Source of the DNA: Dryas octopetala | Taxonomy: Eukaryota; Streptophyta; Magnoliopsida; Rosales; Rosaceae | Direction of reading: 5' to 3' | Length of the DNA: 64,000 nucleotides | NCBI GenBank assembly: GCA_963921425.1 | Contig: OY992836.1 | Coordinates: forward strand, 4,789,825-4,853,824 | Part shown: piece after piece, positions 55,438 to 64,000 of the stretch | Layout of the letters: each line of letters opens with the position of its first letter | How positions within the stretch are numbered: position 1 is the first letter of the stretch | Made by a program: the position numbers and the translations under genes | The notes under the pieces: generated by a model | Database searches by the model: none | What the model was told of the DNA's origin: nothing | The model's input: the letters and a program-made list of their open reading frames with translations, nothing else

Positions 55438-57059
55438 GTTAATTTTTCAATTAAAGAGAGAGAGGACATAAAAGAAGATTGATTGAACAGCTAACTGAAT
55501 TACATGAGGAGATTTAATTTGAGTGCAGGGGAAGTACATGGTGGCCTTAATTGTATGTGTCCTGTTCAAATTAAAAACGTCAGCATAATTGGAAACATTG
55601 ATTTTGTATATTTCTATACACATACTTGATAGTTATTCCCCCTGTACTTCATGAAGAACCTCTTGTTGCTGTTTTCCGAGTTTCCACCTTCCTGGGCATC
55701 ATGCAACCAAGCAGCACACCCCAACTCGACTGCTATATCGTAACACCTAAGTCTGTTTCGTTCGATTATCCTTATGACTGCCCCATGATATCTCATCAGA
55801 TTCTAGTAGGAATTTTTTTTGCTCTATCCTAAAGTCTTTTCTCAAGTGTTTGTAGAAGTTTCCGTATGCTCCCTCCCTCTCGCACACTCTCTCGCTCACT
55901 CTTTCTCCCATTCTCACTCTCTCGCTCAAATGCCAACAAGATAAGCTATCCACATGTAGACTACCTTCCACAAAACCTAATTCCAGATAAAGTTATGTTC
56001 AATCCACCAGCAAGTTCATATAATAAGTGCATAAAATCCACAAGTTCATATAATAATATTATTCATGTGAACATGTTATTTATACAAGAGTTATCCTTCA
56101 GCCACAAGGAATAGCTAAGCAACTAGACAAGTAATCCTAATAAGACAAGTGCAAGTAACAAGAGTCCTAAGTTGAAGAGGCAATGAGTTTCTTTCTGTCT
56201 TGGCTAGTTTTGGTGTGTGTTTATTGTGTTCTAACAATCGATGGAACAAGTTAGGTCTCGTTGCACTCGAAACTTGATACTAATTGAAGAAGAAGAGTTG
56301 AAGGTAGTGGTTGGACATGTGAAAAAGCTAGGTCTAAAAACCACAAAATTCTTTTTTGTTGGTCGTTTGTTAAGGAGATTAATAAAGGGCCTTTTTGGTT
56401 GGTCTTGACAGAGGTACTAAACTGGGCCAAGGTTGACAAATGACTAGATAATAGAAAGCATGTTTTGAATTTAAATTTAACAATTTAAACCTTAACACAC
56501 AGATCTTGCAGCTGTATCCACCTGTAGGCACAACGGTCTAAAATCTTTTTATTCACAATTGGCCGAATTTTGGCCAACTCCATCTCTAAGGGCAATCTAG
56601 TGCTAAGCTCCACATGCTGATCCAATTGCAATTGCAACAAGCAAATGATTAATTTAATAAATATACGCAGTAGCTTAAACATAGAGATCTCTCTCTTTCT
56701 CATTATCGTGAAGAAAAGTAAATTACCTTTTCTATGCAGCGTACTATATCCAAGACATGGAAAAAAAAAATGAGAGTTGCTGATACAGGTCTGCTTCCGT
56801 GTACTACCAAAGGGTACAAACATTTAGTTGGACGACGACGATGGAGAGAGCCCGGTCAGAGTCCAATTCTCTTCCTCTCCTAAATTTCGAATCCTCTGTA
56901 GCCTTCGGATCGCCGGTGACCGCCGTGGCAGAGAGCTCTCAGATGTTCAAGGGACCTCGCACGCGCTGACGCCTTGACCCCTTGGCTCCGCCGCAGCCTC
57001 CCGCCCATATGTCCTTACTTTTGTTGCTTTTGTTTTTATGAGACGTTTCTCTCTCTCTC
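55438..57059. other. intergenic, no recognised gene
   Basis: CT-rich tract near 55865-55925. A minus-strand frame at 56485-56823 (112 codons, with LDQHVELSTRLPLEMELAKI) is not recognised and lacks support. A plus-strand 42-codon frame starts at 56839 (MERARSESNSLPLLNFESS) in GC-richer DNA and may be a gene-fragment start; function unknown. Confidence 0.35.
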
Positions 57060-57062
57060 TAA

Positions 57063-57448
57063 GAGCAACTCCAACAAGGACTGCTAAATTTTAGCTATAT
57101 TTGTTGTAAAATAGTTGAAAAGTTATTTTAGCTAACCAGTTTTAAAATTTTACTCCAACAATGTTCTCTATTTTAGCTTATTTTAAAAGATTTTATTATT
57201 TTTTAAAATATAAAAAAATCACAAAGATCTAAAAAATAATGTTCACAACAAAATAATGTCAGTTTTTAATATAAAGTTGAGATTTAGCTAATAATTATTT
57301 TCTCTCTCCTTCTAGCTAGATTTGAGTAACCAAAAAGTAAAAGCTAAAATACCTAAGTGAATAGAAAAGTTGTTGGAGTGAGTTTTTTTTTTTAAATCTA
57401 GCTAAAATAGCTAAGGATGAAAGTTTAGCTAAACTGTTAGAGATGCTC
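57063..57448. mobile_element. Tourist-like (PIF/Harbinger) MITE
   Basis: Left end gagcaactccaacaa, right end (reverse complement) gagcatctctaacag, flanked by TAA on both sides (57060-57062 and 57449-57451). The 386 bp interior is AT-rich with repeated tagctaaa/tttagcta motifs and no ORF. A 3 bp TWA duplication and these ends fit Tourist-type MITEs. Confidence 0.78.
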
Positions 57449-57451
57449 TAA

Positions 57452-57929
57452 GTTGTAGAATTTAGATGATATAATGAAAGTGGGGCTGGCAGGAATTTCA
57501 TTTAGAATTCAGGAGTTGCGCTATCCAAATTTTTAAACCCAACCCAACCGATCTAATTTGGTACATTTTTTTAATTTAAATTTTATGTTTCAGCTAGAAT
57601 TGTCACTTGGTTTGGTTTTTACCGAATTGACCAGCTACCGACCCAAATTTTTTAGTTTGGTAAATCAATTGCAAGTATCTGAAAATCGAAAATTCAAAAC
57701 CGAAAAAAGTTGGTAAACCGACCGATTACTGAAGGAAACCAAATTGATTATTACGTAAAAAACCAAAACACTTATCAAAATTTAGTTATATATATGCTTA
57801 TAGAATATTATTATGTTAGTAAAACCATATATACTAAACTACTAATATTAGAAACAATTATAAGAAAATATAAATGTATAATGTTATTGTATAAATAATA
57901 TCAAAAGTGTAGATTAAGATATAAAGCCA
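57452..57929. other. intergenic with decayed repeat fragments
   Basis: Phrases like accgaattgacc, aaaccgacc and cccaacccaacc recall hAT-like ends, but no bounded element is found. No gene. Confidence 0.35.
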
Positions 57930-58008
57930 TTCTTATCTCGGTTTCAGGGCCTTGTCGTCGAGACTCATCTATTTGAATGCCTCGTAGTACATGACTTCAG
58001 TGTTATTT

Positions 58009-58133
58009 CCACCGTCGATCATGACTCGGTGGACTCAGAAATTTCCAATCTGTAGGGTGACGACTAAAGTGTCCTTATGTGGGCACTTGAGCTTTTCCAG
58101 GTCCTTTATGCTGAATTCGATGCGACTTGGGCA
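58009..58133 (-). pseudogene. gypsy aspartic protease fragment
   Basis: On the minus strand the frame reads VTLQIGNF, VHRVMIDGG and EVMYYEAF, the region around the catalytic Asp of gypsy proteases (usually (V/I)D.G). The segment after the Asp is cut short at about 57930, and stops are present. It belongs to the same fragment as the gag at 58710-59982. Confidence 0.7.
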
Positions 58134-58504
58134 TAGGGATGACAAAATTCCCCACCCCCGATTAAGCGGGTATGGTAATACCACCCTCATTCCCTCCCCG
58201 CCATGTATACCCGTTTAATAAAAATATTATATTATATAATTATATTTTAATTTATTATCTTAATTTTTGTTACATGTCTTTAAAATTTAATAGTGTTTTC
58301 TTTATGATTTAGTGTTATTGAAATATAATATGATAAATTTTAATGTATTTCATCTATTATATTATATATTTATGTTGGTTTGGTATGTTATTAATAAAAA
58401 AATAATTTTTAAAAAATTAATAGGGGCCCCGAATACCCAACGGGGACTCGATTACCCGGCGGGGCGGGTATGGTATTGGCAAACTCGCCCCGTTGCCATC
58501 CCTA
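58134..58504. mobile_element. hAT-like MITE with perfect 8 bp target duplication
   Basis: 371 bp. Left end tagggatgacaaaatt; the reverse complement of the right end is tagggatggcaacggg. Both flanks carry cttgggca (58126-58133 and 58505-58512). The interior has ggcggggcgggtatgg and matching motifs near both ends and is AT-rich in the middle. 8 bp duplications are typical of hAT. It sits inside the decayed gypsy protease/gag linker, so it is the younger insertion. Confidence 0.9.
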
Positions 58505-58709
58505 CTTGGGCAGAAGCCGAACTAATGTTGTTCACCCTTCGTATTTTCTCAAGCCGACGTCCCGAGTTGTGCCTTTGAGTAGACACTTTTTATGGTGGCG
58601 TTGCTCTCCATTGTATGGAGTGGATCTCATGGAGGATAAGATCATGTTGGGTGGTGTTGGTTTCTTCGACCATTTTTGTCTTCAGAGGCTTTGCGCCTCC
58701 AGCTTGGTA

Positions 58710-59982
58710 TTAGGTCAGTTGACCCTTCTTCATCATTGTCGCAATTCGCTCCCGCAGACTCCGGCACTCGTCGAGGTTGTGCCCGAAGTCATTGTGCAAT
58801 GCGCAGTGCTTGGTCTTGTCTCGCTTCTCGGATGAGCTCCTCAGTGGGGGTCGTTCTCGAAATATGTCGTGATTCTTGTTCTTATGGTATATTTTCAAGA
58901 TGTTGTAAGTGAGGTTAAGGTCAGAAAGCTTATCTTCATCCCTTTGTAACTTGGAAGTCCTTCTTGGAACTACTAGGCCGACCTCTTGAAGCCTTTGAAG
59001 CGGGTTGTACGTTATTGATCTGGCATTGTTCGACAGTGGCCTTGGGCTCAAGAACGTGCTCTTGGGTTATTGTTGAAACCCTTCAACGACTTGCTGCATC
59101 CTCCTCGAGGCGGATGTGTGGCTCAGCCCTAGAAATGCATTCCTTCATGTAGTGGGGTGGGTACATGATTATCTCATCATGCAGCTTGGAGCCTGGCAGG
59201 AGCTCCTCTCAGAATGCGGTGGTCACCCTGGGACATTCATCGAGAGCCTACATTTCCACCACGAAGCGGGAGAGGTAGTCTGTATGCTTCTCGTTCTTCG
59301 TCTGCTTGGTATTGAACAAAGAGGTAATGTTCTTCTTGAGCTTTTGGTTACAGACGTACTGCGAGATGAACACCTCGCTGAGTTCGGTGAAGCCTTTAAT
59401 GGTCTTCGGCCTCAGCTGTTGGAACCAGGTTATAGTCAATCTAATCAAACTTGAAGGGAAGAGTTTGCATTGGAGGGCATCGTTCTCCACTTCCAAGACC
59501 AGCTACTGTTGGAAGTGATAGATGTGGTCGAGGGGGTCTCCTGTCCCATCGAATAGTTGGAACTTTGGAGGTTGGAACTTCTCTGGCCTCGGGGCAGCTA
59601 CGATGTCGTAGGTGAACTGGGATTTGCAAATTCCTCGAGTGGCTTTGACAACGAGCTGAGCCGGGGTCAGAGTTCGATAGTTGGAGAGGAGTTTGTGTAG
59701 GTCCTCCACATCACGAGCCTTCTTGTGAGATTGGGGGCCTTCCCAATCCTCCTCACCGATCACAAACTCGTCATCTGAGTGGCGGGAGTTATCTAAACTT
59801 CCTCCTACCAGCTTTCTCTTACCGTTTGCGTCGTTGTTTGCCGGTCGCTCTTGTCAAGTTGCAGCTAACGCTTTACTAGCCATGCAAGTGGCTTCCTTCA
59901 CATTGTTGCACATCGTTCGAAGGAGTGCCATCATTTCTGCTTAGCTCTGGGGTGTGATCACAGCTTCGTCACCTTCGTTCAT
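58710..59982 (-). pseudogene. gypsy gag, broken
   Basis: Starts at the ATG at 59982 (MNEGDEAVITPQS). In one frame to about 59248, interrupted by TAA 59943-59941, TGA 59856-59854 and TAG near 59505, it carries the gag core: PPKFQLFDGTGDPLDHIYHF, NDALQCKLFPSSL, WFQQLRPKTIKGFTELSEVF. After a frame change the stretch 59051-58710 has the terminal knuckle (HCALHNDFGHNLDECRSLRE). The same gag type is found in Tat/Athila-like plant gypsy elements; finer placement is not possible here. The stops could come from C-to-T changes in CAA, CGA and CAG. Confidence 0.85.
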
Positions 59983-60020
59983 GGTTTCTTTTGCTCTTCT
60001 TTCTCATAGACGGTGCCAAT

Positions 60021-60500
60021 TGTTGATGCTAAAAGTCTCCAAACAGATAATTAATCAACCAATGAAATAAAAAGGAGAAATCTGACCTTTGGAGTGACGA
60101 ATGGCAATGAACTTCTCGCTATAACTTAATCTTGATCACCCAAAAATTTGGGGGGGGGGGGGGGGAGGGGGGGTTGTACCTGCAATGACACTCCGATGTC
60201 TAAATGAGAATTTGCTCAAATAGTTGCTTTTTCAGTAGGACTGAATTGCGTACCCTTGTTTGCTACATGTCGAGGTATTTATAGGATCACTTCACCTTGA
60301 TCCTCGAGGTACCACGATCCCCACTCTCCCATTATCCAGTTTTTCCATGCATGTCGTTGGTGGGAGAGCTGGGTGGAGATCATGGGTTTATGGGAATACG
60401 TTCACACATTCTATCCTTAACTGATGGAAATTAATCAGCACATGTAATTATTCTATTCGGGCCTTAAACTCTTAATTCATACTAATGGCTCAAATTGGGG
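60021..60500 (-). repeat. LTR of the minus-strand gypsy fragment
   Basis: The inner edge is set by tgttgatgct next to the primer-site block. The outer edge is uncertain. Contains a run of ~17 G at about 60151-60167 followed by a second G-run, and the putative TATA box. Confidence 0.6.
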
Positions 60501-61912
60501 ATCCATTCCTTATGAAGCCCGTTTCCTGGCCCAATATAAATCCAAAAAGACCCAAAGGAATTGGGCGCCACACACCCCAAATATTAAAACAAATTGTACC
60601 AAAAACCCTTCACCAAATAGGCACCTACACAAAAAACATATGATACAATATGAACAAAATTTGGTACCAAACAAATTGACAGAAAAAAAAAACCCAAAAA
60701 AAAGTTTGAAAAACGCTTTCTTCATAACCCACACAAAAAATCTCAAAACCCAACTTCAAATTTCTTCCATGAGCATCTCAGTTGGTACAAATGAACATAA
60801 AACTCACAAAATTTCTCTCAAATCGAATACACCAAAAAAAGAAATGGAACCTTAAATCCCAAAATTCACACACTGTCATATGAAAACCTAAAAGGATTAA
60901 TAAAAAATAAACAAATAAAGTTCATTGATGAAAAAACATACTTGATTCACCATGGATCTTTTAGTTTTCTCCCTCTCCATCGCGACTCCACCAAACGAAG
61001 TAGTTGTTGGTACAAAATAAAAATGAGGATTAGAAGTTGTTCCAGTAGATAAAATCCACGATTTGAAACCCAAATCAAATACATAGAGAGGGAATTTCGG
61101 GAGAAAAAAACGTAGTTGAGGAAAATTTGGATAATCTATACAGAAAGTGAAGATAAAGCTCCGTTTTTCCAGTTAGTGGCATGGACGTAAAAATATGAAA
61201 ACATTTTGGGGATATAAAATCTGACGTGGACACTATATTATAAGTCTGGACCTCAATCAAACACAAAAAAACATTATGGTATCAGTCTAAGGGAGGAGAG
61301 AAAATATGACCGGCCTGTGAAGCTCTCTAACATTTTTCTTAAAAAAGAAAAAAATTAGGATGGGCCCATCTAGCCCTCTATGAAGCATGATGGTACTAAA
61401 ATCATTGCTCATTAGAAGTTGAAAATATAATCATCTACACCTCCCAAAAATTAGAATAAACTAATTATAATACTAAAATCATCAAATTTTAATTTGGGTC
61501 CATTATACCACTAATATTATTAGCTTAAAGGAAAACCAGCCCAAAATATTGAATTGCATGCCAAAATTGCCATTGATGCATCTGCCTCTACGAGAAATGC
61601 ACATGTCTCTGCGAAAGATGCATCTGTACCAAAAAACAAATACTCAAAAACTAAATATTTGTACTTAATATGTATGTAAAAAAGAAACTTTTTTTTAATT
61701 ATCAACAATTGGTGTCTTTGAGGTTTAAACTCAAGACCTAACTTATTAAACCTCAAGGTTCAGTTCAGTCGATTTTTCGGTTAGGAATGACCACCTCTAC
61801 ACCTATACGATTATAAAGTCAGAAAGATGATTTGGTGTTACAGACTTTAAAAAAACAAAAAAGGAATTGCCTGAAATGCCATTTTTCTTATATACTTTGT
61901 AATAAAACATTA
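60501..61912. other. intergenic, AT-rich
   Basis: No gene. At about 61695-61760 a sequence with gaggtttaaactcaagacct could be a decayed SINE B-box region on the minus strand; support is weak. Confidence 0.4.
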
Positions 61913-62818
61913 TAGGGTGCTCCTATTTAGATCCAATTTTTTAATTTCTATCCCTAACCCACTCTTCATACCCAACTAAAAATTAAAAATTACAAAAATT
62001 TATTAGTATACCCAACAAGTTTTTCCAAATTACGCTTACTAAAACCCAACACCACACACAACCTATTTTACTTTCTATACCCAACTCCATTTCCACCACC
62101 ACCAAAGCATGGGATCTGACTGCACCACCACCAAGATTCAACACCACACCCAATCAAATCTTTTTTTTTTTTTTGGTATGACACCCAATCAAATCTTAAA
62201 TTTAGGGTTTTTAATGTAAATTATTTGTTATATAATTTATTTTTGGGCTGGAATAGTTTGAATCATAACCATTTAATGTCAAATTTGAACAAAATGGAGA
62301 GGGTTTTGAAAAAAAAAAATCAGGTTTTATTCGGCTTTGGTTCACCAAACATCTATGAGGATGTTCAATATTGCACTACCGAACATGTGTAGGGAGGTTC
62401 AGTGCAACGGCGCCAAACATTTTTATTTTTAAATTTTATGGAACTGTTCTGTACTTGACTACCAAACACATTGCTTAGTGTTTGGTGGGTTATTTCCGAA
62501 CGACTGAAGACCAGTGCCGAACATGTCGTGATCTTAGATTTTAAAAACAAGCACTTTTTAATGTAAAAGCTTGAAAGAATGATGAAAATAGCTCATTTGA
62601 AGGCTGTCAAGCCACGATTTGAGAATTCATCAATCAATGTTACACTTGTTTGCATCGGTATGGAGAGTGTTGTAGTGGGGTTAAGGTTTTGTTGAAGAGT
62701 TGAGTGGAGAGGGTGAGTAGATATAGGTTTTAAGTTAATATTATTTTTAATTTAATGTTATATCCTTAAAAGTTAAAAGTCAATTTACATTATTATAGAA
62801 TTATAAATTAAAGTGTTG
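61913..62818. mobile_element. MULE-type element, copy 1 (damaged)
   Basis: Diverged sister of 62919-63841. It shares the start (gggtgctcctatttagatcc against gggtgccgctatttggacct in the other copy's TIR), the block tttattagtatacccaac / atattagtacacccaac, the repeated accgaacatg/ccgaacatgt motifs (62390 and 62518) and the closing aattaaagtgttga. Its right end runs into a (TA)n tract at about 62819-62841, so the second TIR has been lost or altered. Confidence 0.65.
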
Positions 62819-62918
62819 ATATATATATATATATATATATAAAAGTAATGCTATTTGTACACATTTATCTGACCACATTAGCTATCACAAAATGTGCCAT
62901 ACCATGTCAATTAATAAA

Positions 62919-63841
62919 AGGTGCCGCTATTCGGACTCAACTTTTTTATCTGTAGCTCCAACTTACACCTTCCTTTAATTTAAAAAGTTTAAAAACATAT
63001 TAGTACACCCAACATTTTTCTCAAAAATACCCTTACTAAAACACAACAAACAAACTTAACATATTCTTGCTCTTTATACCCAACAACACACCCAACATCA
63101 TCACCACCACCTAACACCAATGCCAATACCTCACCACCCACCACCCAACACCACCACCCATTGCCCTTTACATCAAAAAATTTATTTTTGAACTGCAATA
63201 GTTTGAATCCTAGTTTAATGTTGAACTTGAACATATAGGGGAGAGTTTTGAAATTTTTTTTTTCGGATTTTGTTCAGCACTGGTTAACCGAACAAGTATA
63301 AGGATGTTCGGCGACACACAACCGAACGGGTAGAAGAATGTTCAGTTGGCAACCACCAAACACTTTTTTTCTAAATTTTTTAGAGGTGTTTGGTAGTCTT
63401 TGGCCGAATGGAAAAAACTATGTTTGGTGCTTTATTGCTGAACGACTCATAACATATTCGTCTCTAGCGCGCCGAACATGTTGCGATTTTAGTTTTTGAA
63501 AATAAACACTTAGTCTATTAAAACTCAAAAGAATTATGAAAATAGTTTATTTAAAGACTCCCAAACCATAATTTAACCATCTATTCTTCAATATTAAATT
63601 GATTCGCATCAATATGAAGAGTGTTATAGTGTATTTAGAGTTTTGATAGAGAGTTGAGTGACGAATTGACGATATGAGTGGAGAATTGATGTTGGGTATT
63701 GAGAAATGTTGGATATAGGTTCAAGTTAATTTAATTTTTTAAGTCCTTGAAGGTCAATTTACATCATGGTAGAATCAAAAATTATATTTTTATTAAAGTG
63801 TTGGGGATAGAAATAAAAAAGAGGTCCAAATAGCGGCACCC
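62919..63841. mobile_element. MULE-type non-autonomous element, copy 2, 9 bp target duplication
   Basis: 923 bp with inverted ends: aggtgccgctattcggactc at the left; reverse complement of the right end gggtgccgctatttggacct. Perfect 9 bp duplication attaataaa at 62910-62918 and 63842-63850. Both ends also show matching interiors (ttttttat.t.tagctcc / ttttttatttctatcccc). No transposase is encoded. The 9 bp duplication supports MULE. Confidence 0.85.
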
Positions 63842-63869
63842 ATTAATAAAATGGGTTGACACATATATA

Positions 63870-63960
63870 TTTTTTATTTGGGGAGGGGGGATCGAACTTG
63901 AGTGCATTGTGGGGAATTATACGGCCCTTCCAACTGGACTACCTAACAACTGCAACTGGA
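63870..63960 (-). mobile_element. possible tRNA-derived SINE fragment
   Basis: On the minus strand, ttaggtagtccagttggaag resembles a polymerase III A box and aagttcgatcccc a B box, ~40 bp apart, as in tRNA-derived SINEs. The 3' tail is not defined and the match is by eye. Confidence 0.4.
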
Positions 63961-64000
63961 TTGACATATATTTTAAGTTTTAATTATCTGCATATCACTT

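Larger units (their letters stand above)
57930..60500 (-). mobile_element. minus-strand Ty3/gypsy fragment: LTR, gag, part of protease
   Basis: Read leftward. An LTR whose end (reverse complement agcatcaaca) lies at 60021 is followed by a primer-site block ttggcaccgtctatgag, as in plant gypsy elements. Then come gag (59982 leftward), a Cys/His knuckle and a protease piece near 58009-58060. The element stops at about 57930 with no RT, so it is truncated at its 3' side, and no second LTR is present. A TATA box (tataaata, plus 60275-60282) lies in the LTR. The outer LTR limit near 60500 is a guess. Stops and frameshifts make it dead. A hAT-like MITE (58134-58504) has cut it. Confidence 0.82.

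Noticed and set aside
56485..56823. 112-codon minus-strand ORF
   Set aside because: Not recognised, no splice or neighbour support; could be chance in AT-rich DNA.

Overview
The window is nuclear DNA of a flowering plant, most likely a woody eudicot. The signs are AT-rich intergenic sequence, GT-AG introns, plant-specific gene families (FAR1- and MuDR-type transposases, GRF zinc-finger proteins, ASIL-type trihelix, ankyrin proteins of the At3g04710 type) and LTR retrotransposons nested in one another. I cannot name the species. All family names come from reading translations by eye; no database search was run.

Layout. About 294-5975 is a MULE DNA transposon with ~390-420 bp terminal inverted repeats. 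It carries a decayed FAR1-type transposase (+), a convergent GRF zinc-finger accessory gene (-) and a 1,019 bp solo LTR with a perfect 5 bp target duplication. About 7345-12328 is an old, internally deleted LTR element. About 13200-15640 is a decayed MuDR-type transposase gene. It was split by a Ty1/copia Sirevirus (15758-34490, 1,646 bp LTRs, target duplication ctttt). That element was in turn split by a Ty3/gypsy-type element (19934-28740, 1,527 bp LTRs) that encodes only gag and protease. LTR pairs of both young elements look identical, so the order MuDR-type gene, then Sirevirus, then gypsy is clear and the last two steps are recent.

From 35 to 57 kb are low-copy sequences and small elements. 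They include a non-autonomous MULE with a 9 bp target duplication (37075-38718), a fold-back element (39501-40153) and the only gene that looks intact, a six-exon SEC20 SNARE gene (40897-43487, 299 aa, ending in HDEL). Then come a broken trihelix fragment, a hairpin-bearing tandem repeat (47385-47813), a ~0.75 kb inverted duplication of an F-box-associated-like sequence (49109-50612), and a broken ankyrin gene with a second partial copy (50819-53753).

From 54.6 kb to the end are a hAT-like element, a Tourist-like MITE, a minus-strand gypsy fragment (LTR, gag, protease) cut by a 371 bp hAT-like MITE with an 8 bp target duplication, and two related MULE-type elements, one with a perfect 9 bp duplication.

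The features most worth following up are the gag-protease-only element lacking a target duplication, the MULE with a GRF zinc-finger cargo, the inverted duplication that would make a long hairpin RNA, and the hairpin tandem array. Many nonsense codons in the dead copies fit C-to-T change at CAA, CAG or CGA.
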